From an uncultured Eubacteriales bacterium (GTDB taxonomy: Bacteria; Bacillota; Clostridia; Oscillospirales; CAG-272), in NCBI GenBank assembly GCA_934385225.1, contig CAKRPQ010000022.1, positions 1 through 25,524 on the forward strand: a stretch of DNA of 25,524 nucleotides. The letters run 5' to 3'. Shown piece after piece: positions 1-8,187 of the stretch. The translations under genes were made by a program, and so were the position numbers. The notes below the pieces were generated by a model that was not told the DNA's origin, did no database searches, and was given only the letters and a program-made list of their open reading frames with translations. Every line of letters starts with the position of its first letter. Within the stretch, counting starts at the first letter, position 1.

Positions 1-1
1 T

Positions 2-511
2 ATTATTCCCGCGCATACCTTAGAGAAAAGAAAATATATTCCAGTAGGATTTGTTGACAAAGACATTATTTGCAGTAATGCAAATCTGTTAATCCCCGAC
101 GCGACTTTATATCATTTCGGCATTTTGACGTCAAACGTCCATATGGCGTGGACACGCGCAGTTTGCGGAAGGATTAAAAGCGATTACCGCTACTCAAAGG
201 ACATTGTCTACAACAACTTCCCGTGGCCGACACCGACAGACGAGCAAAAAGCGAAAATCGAAAAAACGGCACAGGCAATTCTCGACGCGCGCGCACTCCA
301 CCCCGATTGTTCATTGGCTGACCTCTACGACGAAAGCACTATGCCGTCCGAACTTCAAAAAGCTCATCAGGAAAACGACAAAGCCGTCGCGCAAGCCTAC
401 GGCTTCCCCGTAAAGAACGAATTTACCGAAAGTATGATCGTTGCCGAGCTTATGAAAATGTATCGGAAGCTCGCCGACAACGCCGAAAAGGACAAGAAAA
501 ACAAGAAATAA
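2..511 (+). CDS. Type IIG / MmeI-like DNA methyltransferase, C-terminal fragment (5' end outside window)
   Basis: The reading frame is open from base 2 and has no stop until 509-511, so this is the last 169 residues of a longer protein. An internal ATG at 125 is not the start, because coding sequence of the same family runs upstream of it. Visible family segments are 'GFVDKD', 'LYHFGILTSNVHMAWTRAVCG', 'SDYRYSKDIVYNNFPWP' and the following helical stretch 'AQAILDARA.HPD.SLADLYD'. These are typical of the target-recognition and C-terminal part of class I SAM-dependent DNA methyltransferases related to MmeI/YeeA. The catalytic methyltransferase motifs would lie upstream, outside the window. The protein ends in a lysine-rich tail. 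It ends only 3 bases before coaD. The first 120 bases look more A+T-rich than the genes that follow, which fits acquisition of a restriction-modification gene. Family assignment is confident; whether an endonuclease domain is attached cannot be seen. Confidence 0.85.
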   Translation: MIPAHTLEKRKYIPVGFVDKDIICSNANLLIPDATLYHFGILTSNVHMAWTRAVCGRIKSDYRYSKDIVYNNFPWPTPTDEQKAKIEKTAQAILDARALHPDCSLADLYDESTMPSELQKAHQENDKAVAQAYGFPVKNEFTESMIVAELMKMYRKLADNAEKDKKNKK

Positions 512-514
512 AAG

Positions 515-1036
515 ATGAAAAACGAAAAAATTAAAACCTCTGCAATAATTCCGGGGAGCTTTGACCCGTTGACGCTCGGGCATCTCGACGTAATAAAGCG
601 CGTTTCGCGTCTTTCGGACTTTGACGTCGTCTACGTCGCGCTCCTTATAAATCCCGACAAAAAATATCTTTTTGACACCGAAACGCGCGTTAAAATCGCG
701 GAAAACGCGTGTCAAGGCCTACCGAACGTGCGCGTTATCTCGGACGGCGGGCTTCTCGGCTCGCTATGCGAAAGGCTCGGTACAAATGTCATAATAAAGG
801 GCGTGAGGAACGCACGGGACTTTGAATACGAGCTTAAAATGGCAGAGTGGAACAAGGCGCATTTTCCGAGCGTCGAAACGCTTTTTCTGCCGTGCGATCC
901 CGCTCTTTCGGACATAAGTTCGACGTGCGTGCGCGCTCTTCTCGCCGAGAAAAAATACGATGAGGCGGAGAAACTGCTCCCGCGCGGCACGCTTCATATA
1001 ATTACGGCGGAAAACGGAGGAAAAAAACAAAAATGA
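515..1036 (+). CDS. coaD: Phosphopantetheine adenylyltransferase (CoaD)
   Basis: This enzyme transfers AMP from ATP to 4'-phosphopantetheine, giving dephospho-CoA, the penultimate cytoplasmic step of coenzyme A synthesis. The 173-residue protein is slightly longer than the usual ~160. It starts with the nucleotidyltransferase signature 'PGSFDPLTLGHLD' (T20-x-G22-H23). It also has the 'IKGVRN..DFEYE' block around residues 94-105 and the 'ISS' motif at 134-136, both characteristic of bacterial CoaD. The ATG at 515 follows the methyltransferase stop by 3 bases and has no strong Shine-Dalgarno, so translational coupling is possible. Its stop overlaps the next start as ATGA (1033-1036). The extra C-terminal residues are Lys/Gly-rich. 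Confidence 0.95.
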   Translation: MKNEKIKTSAIIPGSFDPLTLGHLDVIKRVSRLSDFDVVYVALLINPDKKYLFDTETRVKIAENACQGLPNVRVISDGGLLGSLCERLGTNVIIKGVRNARDFEYELKMAEWNKAHFPSVETLFLPCDPALSDISSTCVRALLAEKKYDEAEKLLPRGTLHIITAENGGKKQK

Positions 1037-2349
1037 TACCCGAAACGATAATCCTCGAGGGCGGCTCGCCTCTGATCGTCGTTAAAACCGACAAGTTCAA
1101 GACGGAGCTTCTGACAATATCCGCGGCGGTGCCCTATTCGGCGGAAAATTCGCTCCTTTGCAACCTTCTTTTCGCCGTTCTCAAAAGGGGCTGCGTTCCC
1201 TACCCGACTATCCCCGCGATAAGCCGTCGTCTCGACGACCTCTACGACGCAAATATCGGCACGATGGTCACGCCGACGGGCGAAAATCTCTCGGCGGGCT
1301 TCATATGCGAATGTATCGACAGAAAATACGTTCCCGAAAAGGACGACATTTTCGCGGGCGCGCTTGACGTTCTGCGCTCGCTTGCGACAGAGCCGCTCAC
1401 CGATTCGGACGGACTTCTCTCCGCTTTCTCCGTCGAAAGCGAGAAAAAAATACTCGGCGACAACATTCTCGCAATGGAAAACGACCCGAAAACGCGTTCC
1501 TACGAGCTTTGCCGTTCCGAACTTTTCCGCGGAGAGCCTTACGGCGAAAATTTGCTCGGAAAATACAGCCGCGCGACGTCGATAACGCTCGAAGAACTCA
1601 CCGCCTTTTACCGCGGATTCCTTGAAAATTCTCTGCCGCGCATAATCTACGTCGGAAGCAGGGACGCACGCGAGGTATCAGAGCTTGTGCGCGAAAAGCT
1701 CGGATTTTTCGGCGGCAAAAAACTGCACAGGTGCGAGACGGTCATCGGGAAAGGCGACGGTAACATTCGGTACGTCGAAAACGAAATGGCTGTACGCCAG
1801 GGGAAGCTGACGATGGGCTTCCGCTCGGACATCTCGGTGCGCGACGGCGATCTGTATGCCTCCGTCGTTATGAACGACATTTTTGGCGGCTCGGCAGCGT
1901 CAAAATTATTTAAGAACGTGCGCGAGGCAAAAAGCCTCTGCTACTACTGCTCGTCATCGCTCCACATTTTTAAGGGTGCTATGTTCGTGCGCTCGGGAAT
2001 AAGCAACAAAAATAGGGACAAGGTGATGGGCGAGGTGCTTCGGCAATTTGACGACATCAAAAACGGCAGAATCTCGGACGAAGAGTTTGAATACGCGATA
2101 AAATCGAACGTTTTCGCCTACAAGCAGATCTCCGATTCGACCTACTCGACGGAGAGCTTTTACCGAAGCCGCTCTATGTACGGTCTCTCCGAAACGCCGT
2201 ATGACGCAATCGAAAAAATACTCGCGGTGAAGAAAGAGGACGTTACAAGAGCCGCGAACCGATATTTTGAGGGTGCTTCCGCATTCATACGCGGAACGCT
2301 CGAAGAAAGGGAGGACTTATATGACGACATTGAAAGCGATGACGAATGA
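1033..2349 (+). CDS. M16-family peptidase-like protein, YmfF type (no zinc motif)
   Basis: This 438-residue protein has the M16 (pitrilysin/insulinase-like) two-lobed fold but lacks the HxxEH zinc-binding motif. The region where it would lie (about residues 45-70, 'LLFAVLKRGCVPYP..') has no such motif. The C-terminal half keeps the M16 pattern 'DLYASVVMNDIFGGSAASKLFKNVREAKSLCYYCSS' (split here: 'NDIFGG..SKLF' and 'NVREAKSLCYY'). It is therefore the presumably non-catalytic partner of the following gene, as in the Bacillus ymfF/ymfH pair, whose products are linked to 5-aminopentanol modification of elongation factor P. The GGAGG at 1016-1020 supports the ATG at 1033, which overlaps the coaD stop. 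The reading frame overlaps the downstream partner by 29 bases. The role in EF-P modification is taken from the family; efp itself is not in this window. Confidence 0.85.
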   Translation: MIPETIILEGGSPLIVVKTDKFKTELLTISAAVPYSAENSLLCNLLFAVLKRGCVPYPTIPAISRRLDDLYDANIGTMVTPTGENLSAGFICECIDRKYVPEKDDIFAGALDVLRSLATEPLTDSDGLLSAFSVESEKKILGDNILAMENDPKTRSYELCRSELFRGEPYGENLLGKYSRATSITLEELTAFYRGFLENSLPRIIYVGSRDAREVSELVREKLGFFGGKKLHRCETVIGKGDGNIRYVENEMAVRQGKLTMGFRSDISVRDGDLYASVVMNDIFGGSAASKLFKNVREAKSLCYYCSSSLHIFKGAMFVRSGISNKNRDKVMGEVLRQFDDIKNGRISDEEFEYAIKSNVFAYKQISDSTYSTESFYRSRSMYGLSETPYDAIEKILAVKKEDVTRAANRYFEGASAFIRGTLEEREDLYDDIESDDE

Positions 2350-3670
2350 GAGTGAAAACGTCTCGGAAGAGTATGAGCGCAAAAGTGCGATCCTCGGCGA
2401 AAAATACACTCTGATCCGTCACAAAAGCGGTCTTAAAATATACGTTTGCCCGAAAAAACTGACGGGAACTTATGCCCTTTTCGCGACGCACTACGGCTCG
2501 TCCGACAACAGATTTATGCTCACGGGCGAAAACGAGCCGACCGCCGTTCCCGAGGGCATTGCGCACTTTCTCGAACACAAAATGTTCACCGAGGAGGACG
2601 GCAGCGACGCTTTTGAGGTCTTTTCGGCACTCGGCGCGGACGCTAACGCCTACACCTCATACGACAAAACGGTCTTTCTCTTCAACACCGTTTCGAATTT
2701 TTCCGCGTGCCTGCGCGAGCTTCTCCATTTTGTGACGCACCCGTTCTTCACCGATGAAACCGTCGCAAAGGAGCGCGGCATAATCGCCGAGGAAATCAGA
2801 ATGTACGACGACAGTCCCGCCTCACGCTCATACTACGCGATGCTTGACGGACTTTACAAAGTACACGACATAAAAAAGAACATCTGCGGAAGCGTAGAGA
2901 GCATCGAAAAAATCACACCCGAAATGCTTTACCGCTGTCACAAGGTCTTTTACAACCTCTCGAACATGGTTCTCGCCGTCTGCGGCGACGTCGACACCCG
3001 CGAGGTCGAAAAAATCGCGGACGAATGCCTTACTCCGTCCGAGCCGTGCGAAATAATAAGAGGAAAACAGAACGAGCCGCGCGAAATAAACAGGGCAAAA
3101 ACCGTTCAGAAAATGCAGGTAGCAAAGCCTCTCTTCGACATAGGCATAAAGGACGCGGACATTCCGAGCACAGCCGACGCGCGAATGAAAAAGGACATAA
3201 TCGTTTCGATAATCGGTGATCTGCTCTTTTCGCAGACGGGCGAGCTTTACGACACCCTTTACGGCGCGGGGCTTATCTCGCCGGGGCTTTCAAGTTCCTA
3301 CACGCTCTCGCCCACGTTCGGTTTCTACACAATATCGGGCGAGTCGGACGACCCCGAAAAGGTTCTCGAAATCGTAAAAGCATACATCGAACGCAAGAAG
3401 AAAGAGGGTTTCACCGAGGAGGAATTCGAACGGTGCAAAAAGGTATTTTACGCCTCCTTTGTCCGCGAATTCGACTCCGCCGACGATATAACGGGCAACC
3501 TCGTTTCCTTCGCCTTTGACGATTACGACCTGTTCGGCTACGCGGACGCCATCTTCTCGGCAAAACGCGAAGAGGCTCTCCGCACCATGCGCGAATTTTT
3601 CGCGGACGATATGTTCACCCTCTCGGTAATACTTCCGATCGAAGACAAAAAGGAGAAAAACAATGACTGA
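2321..3670 (+). CDS. M16-family zinc metallopeptidase, YmfH type
   Basis: This 449-residue protein carries an intact M16 zinc motif, H82-F-L-E85-H86, in 'EGIAHFLEHKMF'. A downstream acidic pair at about 157-158 ('IIAEEIRMYDD') probably supplies the third zinc ligand. The block 'ADANAYTSYDKTVFLF' is typical of the YmfH subgroup. Together with the zinc-less partner just upstream it probably forms a heterodimer, as inferred for YmfF/YmfH of Bacillus, implicated in EF-P 5-aminopentanol modification. The start at 2321 was chosen because GGGAGGA lies at 2309-2315. A frame-compatible upstream extension to 2267 would lie deep in ymfF, and the second ATG at 2339 has a poorer site. It overlaps ymfF by 29 bases and lgt by 8, consistent with one polycistronic message. 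Confidence 0.88.
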   Translation: MTTLKAMTNESENVSEEYERKSAILGEKYTLIRHKSGLKIYVCPKKLTGTYALFATHYGSSDNRFMLTGENEPTAVPEGIAHFLEHKMFTEEDGSDAFEVFSALGADANAYTSYDKTVFLFNTVSNFSACLRELLHFVTHPFFTDETVAKERGIIAEEIRMYDDSPASRSYYAMLDGLYKVHDIKKNICGSVESIEKITPEMLYRCHKVFYNLSNMVLAVCGDVDTREVEKIADECLTPSEPCEIIRGKQNEPREINRAKTVQKMQVAKPLFDIGIKDADIPSTADARMKKDIIVSIIGDLLFSQTGELYDTLYGAGLISPGLSSSYTLSPTFGFYTISGESDDPEKVLEIVKAYIERKKKEGFTEEEFERCKKVFYASFVREFDSADDITGNLVSFAFDDYDLFGYADAIFSAKREEALRTMREFFADDMFTLSVILPIEDKKEKNND

Positions 3671-4526
3671 AATAGCTTTTCCGAACCTCGGAATCGACAA
3701 ATTCACGATAAATCCCGTCGCGTTTAATCTTTTCGGGCTTGAAGTCCGCTGGTACGGGCTTATTATCGTGACGGGAATCATTCTCGCGTTCCTCTACGCC
3801 TCATACCGCGGAAAACAGGAGGGCTTTTCCTCAGACGATATGCTCGATCTTTTCCTTTACGTCGTTATACTCTCTATAATCGGCGCGCGGGCATACTACG
3901 TCTTAACGACGCTTGACGAATACCATTCGTTCTACGACGTGATCGCGATATGGAACGGCGGTCTCGCGATATACGGCGCTGTCATTACGGGCGTGATCGT
4001 AATCTACGCCGTCTGCCGCGTTAAGAAAAAGAGCTTTCTGCGCGCGTTTGATATGATCTCGCCCGCGGTCCTTATCGGTCAGATAATCGGCAGGTGGGGC
4101 AACTTCTGCAACGGCGAGGCGTTCGGCGACATATCTAAATTTGAGTTCTTCGGCTTCACCAAAATGACGCCGAACGCGGGAAAGCTCCCGTGGATAATGG
4201 AGGTAAATTCCTATGCGAGCGGCTACGAGACTATGCTCGTCCACCCGACGTTCCTCTACGAATCGCTCTGGAATCTTATCGGCTTCATCATTATAAACGC
4301 GCTCTACAAAAAGAAGAAATTCGACGGTGAGATATTCCTTATGTACATCGGCTGGTACGGCTTCGGCAGAATGTTCATAGAGGGACTCCGCTCCGACAGT
4401 CTCTACGTCGGAAGTGTGAAAATTTCACAGCTTGTGGGGCTTGTCTGCGTCGTCGCGAGCATTGCAATCTCCGTTTTTATGCACATAAAACTCAAAAAGG
4501 AGAAGAAAAATGGCGAAAATAATTGA
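3663..4526 (+). CDS. lgt: Prolipoprotein diacylglyceryl transferase (Lgt)
   Basis: Lgt attaches diacylglycerol from phosphatidylglycerol to the lipobox cysteine of prelipoproteins in the cytoplasmic membrane. The 287-residue sequence has about seven hydrophobic segments. Signature blocks are 'RWYGL' (residues 29-33), 'WNGGLAIYG' (97-105), 'GRWGNFCNGEAFG' (143-155, with conserved Arg144, Asn147, Asn150 and Glu152), 'HPTFLYES' (194-201) and a late 'GLRSDSL' arginine block. AAGGAG lies just upstream of the ATG. The gene overlaps the M16 gene by 8 bases and folD by 17, so it is in the same transcript. The lipoprotein encoded at 22908-23609 is one possible substrate. Confidence 0.96.
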   Translation: MTEIAFPNLGIDKFTINPVAFNLFGLEVRWYGLIIVTGIILAFLYASYRGKQEGFSSDDMLDLFLYVVILSIIGARAYYVLTTLDEYHSFYDVIAIWNGGLAIYGAVITGVIVIYAVCRVKKKSFLRAFDMISPAVLIGQIIGRWGNFCNGEAFGDISKFEFFGFTKMTPNAGKLPWIMEVNSYASGYETMLVHPTFLYESLWNLIGFIIINALYKKKKFDGEIFLMYIGWYGFGRMFIEGLRSDSLYVGSVKISQLVGLVCVVASIAISVFMHIKLKKEKKNGENN

Positions 4527-5361
4527 CGGAAAGGCGATCTCCTCCGAGGTTCGCGCGGAAATCAAGGCAGAAACCGAAAAATTCACAAGCGAAAGCGGAA
4601 TTACACCCGGACTTGCCGTCATCATCGTCGGCAGCAACCCCGCGTCGCAGGTCTATGTAAGAAACAAAAAAAGAGCCTGCGAGGAGGTCGGATTTTTCTC
4701 CTCCGTCATCGAAATGCCGGAAGAGACGACCGAGAGCGAGCTTCTTGCCAAAATTGCGGAGCTTAACTCGGACGAAAAAATTCACGGAATACTCGTTCAA
4801 CTGCCGCTCCCGAAGCACATAAGCGAGGAAAAGGTCATTCTCGCGATTGACCCGAAGAAAGACGTTGACGCTTTTCACCCCTACAACGTCGGCAGAATAG
4901 TGACGGGCGATTATGACCTTGCACCCTGCACGCCGTCGGGCGTTATGGAGCTGCTCGGAAGATGCGGCATATCCGTGCGCGGAAAAGAGTGCGTCATTGC
5001 GGGAAGAAGCAACATTGTCGGAAAACCGATGGCTCTCCTCATGCTCGCCGCCGACGCAACGGTGACTGTCTGCCACTCGAAAACGGCAAATCTCACAGAG
5101 ATATGCCGTCGCGCGGACATTCTTATCACGGCGATAGGAAAGCCGAAATTCTTCGGCGCAGATGCGGTTAAGGACGGTGCTGTCGTTATCGACGTCGGAA
5201 TAAACCGCACGGAGGACGGAAAGCTCTGCGGAGACGTAGATTTTGATGCCGTACTTGACAAAGTGTCGGCGATAACTCCCGTTCCCGGTGGCGTAGGTCC
5301 TATGACGATAACGATGCTTCTCCGCAACACGCTCTCGGCGGCGAAAAAAGCGAAAAAATAA
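4510..5361 (+). CDS. folD: Bifunctional methylenetetrahydrofolate dehydrogenase / methenyltetrahydrofolate cyclohydrolase (FolD)
   Basis: FolD interconverts 5,10-methylene-, 5,10-methenyl- and 10-formyl-tetrahydrofolate in the cytosol. All family landmarks are present in the 283 residues: 'SQVYVRNKKRACEEVG' with the catalytic Y49-xxx-K53 pair, 'GILVQLPLPKH' (93-103, Gln97), 'KDVDAFHPYNVGR' (117-129), 'PCTPSGVMELL', the NADP-site 'GRSNIVGKPMA', and the C-terminal 'PVPGGVGPMTITMLLRNT'. The AAGGAG at about 4497-4502 supports the ATG at 4510, inside the end of lgt. It is the last gene of the rightward operon and is followed within 2 bases by a strong terminator. Length is normal for the family. 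Confidence 0.97.
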   Translation: MAKIIDGKAISSEVRAEIKAETEKFTSESGITPGLAVIIVGSNPASQVYVRNKKRACEEVGFFSSVIEMPEETTESELLAKIAELNSDEKIHGILVQLPLPKHISEEKVILAIDPKKDVDAFHPYNVGRIVTGDYDLAPCTPSGVMELLGRCGISVRGKECVIAGRSNIVGKPMALLMLAADATVTVCHSKTANLTEICRRADILITAIGKPKFFGADAVKDGAVVIDVGINRTEDGKLCGDVDFDAVLDKVSAITPVPGGVGPMTITMLLRNTLSAAKKAKK

Positions 5362-5362
5362 C

Positions 5363-5398
5363 AAAAAAGCGCTGTTGCCCTCGGCACAGCGCTTTTTT
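5363..5398. terminator. Bidirectional rho-independent terminator between folD and the leftward sugar operon
   Basis: An inverted repeat with arms AAAAAAGCGCTG and CAGCGCTTTTTT continues with TGCC/GGCA around a CTC loop, interrupted by one bulged T. The arms themselves supply T-runs in both directions. It lies 2 bases after the folD stop and 6 bases beyond the stop of the convergent glycosidase-like gene, so it can end both transcripts. Confidence 0.92.
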
Positions 5399-5403
5399 GT
5401 TTA

Positions 5404-7422
5404 TCATTTCTCTTTCTCGCAGAACACGGTGAAAATATCCCATGCGCCGAGCGGAGGCAGTTCTACGACAAAGCCGTCCGCCGTTTTTCGGGAATTAAGC
5501 CTCTTTTCGGCTGTGTCCTCGTTTGTGAGAACGAAATTTTCACATTTCGGGTTTCTTATAAGAAGTTCCATGTTCTCCGTTTTTCCGATTGAAATGCTTT
5601 GGAGCGAAACGCACACGGTTTTTCCGTCTTTGTCTGTCCTCGGCACTATCGTCACCTGTTCGGGCGAAAGTAGAACGGCGGGAAGAGTTCTTCCGCAGAT
5701 GTCGTCGATCGCGCCGATGATCTGGTTTCTCTTTGCGGAGCTTATTATATCCTGCCACAGGCTGTAACCGAAAACAGCCCATGTCGAAAGCTCCTCTCCG
5801 CGCCCGTCATATGTTTTTACGAGCGCGTTTGCGGTGCCGTATTTCTTTTCGGAACTCAGAACATCAAAATATTCGCCGAGCGGCTCTGTTTTTCCGTCCC
5901 TATCCGTAATCGTATATCCCATAACCTCGGAGCCCGTGACAAACATCGACGCTTTCCACTTCATACCCGCATATTTACCGTTCACACGGTGTGCCGTAAA
6001 TCGCTCTGCCGCCGATTTGACGGGCAGGGGCGCGACACTCGCACCGAAATTTTTTCCGAAGCCCCTTTCAAGGAGCTTTTCAAGTGCGCGTGCATCGGTC
6101 AAAACGTTTTTTTGAAGAAGATCCTCAACATCGCCGTCCGTTATACAGTCAACGGCGTCGGGGTACAGCACGAGAACTTTGGCGTTCTTCTTCGCGTGTG
6201 ATATCGGAACGCCGATCTTCATAAGTTCGAGCCTCTGTCCGCCGACAATATTCACCCATGAAAACGGTGCTTCGGTCTTGCAAAGCGGTCTTTTGTACGC
6301 ATTCGGCGACTCGTAGACGCCGACGCCTCCGAAGTCCGTTCCCTCATTGAATTTAATCAGCTTATCCCAATACGGGCGGTATTTCGAAAAGCAGGCGAGC
6401 AATCTCTCGTCATACTCCTCGGTTTCATAGCCCGAATTCAGCGCGGCATATGTAAGACCGTTATTACCGTAGGCAAGATAAAGAGTCGATTCCTTGCAGT
6501 TTCCTTCAATGCTCTTGCCGAAAAAAACGTCGGGAAGGCTTTCTATTTCGGGGCAGCTGCTGCTCACATAATCGGGCAGAACTGACATGGCAAGCGATGT
6601 GTCCATAACCTTTCCGAGCAGCTCCATAGGTGTTTTGTCCCAGTAAAATCCTCCGCCGGGACGGGTTTTTACGCTCTTTCCGCTCTCTATATGCATTGCG
6701 TCAAGCACAAATCTGTAATCAATGCCCATATAATTTATAAATCTGCCGTACTGATATCCCATCTGCGAGGACGGCGAAACCTCCATAACGCTCCTCGTTA
6801 TAAGCGCGGCAAGTCCGTAAATGCCCTCTCGGTTCTGTTCTATATACCGCTCACGCCACACGACATCACCGTAATTTATCTCACTTACAAGCTCTTCACG
6901 CGTAAAAGAGGTGCCGTATTTTTTATTGAAACGCGCTATGCAGCCGTCGCAGAAGCATGCATATCGAACGGGAGCGTGATTCACGGCTCTGAGATCATCG
7001 TCGACCCACACGCAGGCGGGTTTTATTGCGGACGCATATATCTTCACCGTCTCGGAAATATATCGGCGGAAATTTTCACCGTAAAAGCAGAAACAATACT
7101 CGGCTTTTTCGCCTCCGTCGCCGACAGCTTTTTCGGCAGGAGACCCCTTATACACAAGGCCGCTCATATCATTTGTCGACGCATAAAAATCGCTGTGTCC
7201 GAGCGTATTCGAAATCTGCAACGAGACGGCTATGCCGTTCTTTCGGAATTTTTCTGCCGCTTCGCTCATTTCTGCGGCAAATTTTCTGTGTTTTTCGAGC
7301 GGAGGATAACCGTAAAGGCTGTTTAGCCACACTTCATCTCCCGAACCGGGATATTTTTTTATCTTCTCAATAAGTTTATCTGCGTTTTTGATCTGAAATT
7401 CCGAAAGTCTTAGGTCAAGCAT
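5404..7422 (-). CDS. Putative glycoside hydrolase, (beta/alpha)8 type, family not recognised
   Basis: This is a 672-residue protein with no signal peptide, so it is probably cytoplasmic. I do not recognise a specific CAZy family. Features resembling GH-A clan beta-galactosidase-like enzymes are an early barrel-like segment ('GIAVSLQISNTLGHSDF', residues 63-79), an acidic cluster 'VWVDDDLRAV' (138-147), a cysteine cluster C156-x-C158-xx-C161 followed by 'IARFNKKYG' that recalls the zinc/Cys region of GH42-like enzymes, and a 'SCPEIESLPDVFFGKS' block (289-304) whose Glu292/Glu294 could be catalytic. The C-terminal part looks beta-rich and ends with 'ELPPLGAWDIF', as in accessory beta domains of such enzymes. 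It is the third gene of the leftward operon, 15 bases after the SGNH hydrolase, with GAGAGGGG ahead of the ATG. Function as a glycosidase is inferred from fold hints and neighbours. Confidence 0.6.
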   Translation of the reverse strand: MLDLRLSEFQIKNADKLIEKIKKYPGSGDEVWLNSLYGYPPLEKHRKFAAEMSEAAEKFRKNGIAVSLQISNTLGHSDFYASTNDMSGLVYKGSPAEKAVGDGGEKAEYCFCFYGENFRRYISETVKIYASAIKPACVWVDDDLRAVNHAPVRYACFCDGCIARFNKKYGTSFTREELVSEINYGDVVWRERYIEQNREGIYGLAALITRSVMEVSPSSQMGYQYGRFINYMGIDYRFVLDAMHIESGKSVKTRPGGGFYWDKTPMELLGKVMDTSLAMSVLPDYVSSSCPEIESLPDVFFGKSIEGNCKESTLYLAYGNNGLTYAALNSGYETEEYDERLLACFSKYRPYWDKLIKFNEGTDFGGVGVYESPNAYKRPLCKTEAPFSWVNIVGGQRLELMKIGVPISHAKKNAKVLVLYPDAVDCITDGDVEDLLQKNVLTDARALEKLLERGFGKNFGASVAPLPVKSAAERFTAHRVNGKYAGMKWKASMFVTGSEVMGYTITDRDGKTEPLGEYFDVLSSEKKYGTANALVKTYDGRGEELSTWAVFGYSLWQDIISSAKRNQIIGAIDDICGRTLPAVLLSPEQVTIVPRTDKDGKTVCVSLQSISIGKTENMELLIRNPKCENFVLTNEDTAEKRLNSRKTADGFVVELPPLGAWDIFTVFCEKEK

Positions 7423-7437
7423 AGACGTCCCCTCTCT

Positions 7438-8187
7438 TTACCTTTTTATCATACCGTCCCCGGCTTTTTCCTTTTCGGAAAGTGCCAAACCGCCGAATAT
7501 CGTTTCATAGAGCTTGTCCGCAAACAGCTTGTGCATACTCCTTAAAGGGTGATTTATCCGGTTTGCGAGCAACCTCGTTGTATCCTCGCCTGCCTCATAC
7601 ATCTTTTTCCACTCGGCATAGCAATCGCAGACGGTAATCCCTTTTTCGGCGCAGAGGTTCTTAGCCTTTTCGATATAGGTGTCCATTCTGCCCTCGGTCT
7701 GCCACTTTGCCGTCACGCTCGCGTAGCCGATATACTGCGTCGGCGTATCAGCTTCGTCAACGTAGGTGTTAAGCATATTCGGTGTCATAAAGATGCAGTC
7801 GAAGCCGTTTTCACGGCACTTATCGAATATGCCCGAAAGCCACGTCATCGACTTTTCAAAAGGCTCGCCGACGTCGTTCAGTCCGAAGCAGACGATGACA
7901 AGGTCGGGGTTATGTATCTTCACATCACGGTCGAAATGTTCAAGCGCAAGAGAGGCGCAACTGCCGCCGACGGCAGTATTTATGACATTCACCATGGAGT
8001 TCGGATACGCCTCAAACATCATTCGGCGGAGCCTCTCGTGGTAAACGGCGTCGCGGTCATAATGCGGTTCGATACCTCCGAAGCAGCCGTGCGAAACGCT
8101 GTCTCCGACAATACATATATTTACGGGTCCGACTTCATTATATTGCTCATTTATTTTCTTTACAAGTCCGAATTCCATATTTATCAT
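7438..8187 (-). CDS. SGNH/GDSL-family hydrolase (probable intracellular carbohydrate esterase)
   Basis: This 249-residue protein has the SGNH blocks. Block I is 'IVGDSVSHG' with nucleophile Ser30, block II is 'INTAVGGSCAS' (Gly74/75), block III is 'VCFGLNDVGEP' (Gly102-x-Asn104) and block V is 'LLANRINHPLRSMH' with catalytic His213. The canonical Asp three residues before that His is Arg210 here; many carbohydrate-esterase-like members have this 'LAN..NHP' version. No signal peptide is seen. Its ATG overlaps the aldolase stop as ATGA (8187-8184), so the two are translationally coupled. Deacetylation of an imported sugar or oligosaccharide is the likely role by context, but the substrate is unknown. 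Confidence 0.82.
   Translation of the reverse strand: MINMEFGLVKKINEQYNEVGPVNICIVGDSVSHGCFGGIEPHYDRDAVYHERLRRMMFEAYPNSMVNVINTAVGGSCASLALEHFDRDVKIHNPDLVIVCFGLNDVGEPFEKSMTWLSGIFDKCRENGFDCIFMTPNMLNTYVDEADTPTQYIGYASVTAKWQTEGRMDTYIEKAKNLCAEKGITVCDCYAEWKKMYEAGEDTTRLLANRINHPLRSMHKLFADKLYETIFGGLALSEKEKAGDGMIKR

Noticed and set aside
2267..2320. 18-codon N-terminal extension of the YmfH-type gene
   Set aside because: It overlaps deep into the YmfF-type gene and lacks a ribosome binding site, whereas 2321 has GGGAGGA at the right distance.
4492..5364. 290-codon open frame on the minus strand opposite folD
   Set aside because: It is fully antisense to folD, which has all its family motifs. The translation is Arg/Val/Tyr-rich with no domain, and it arises from the codon bias of the real gene.
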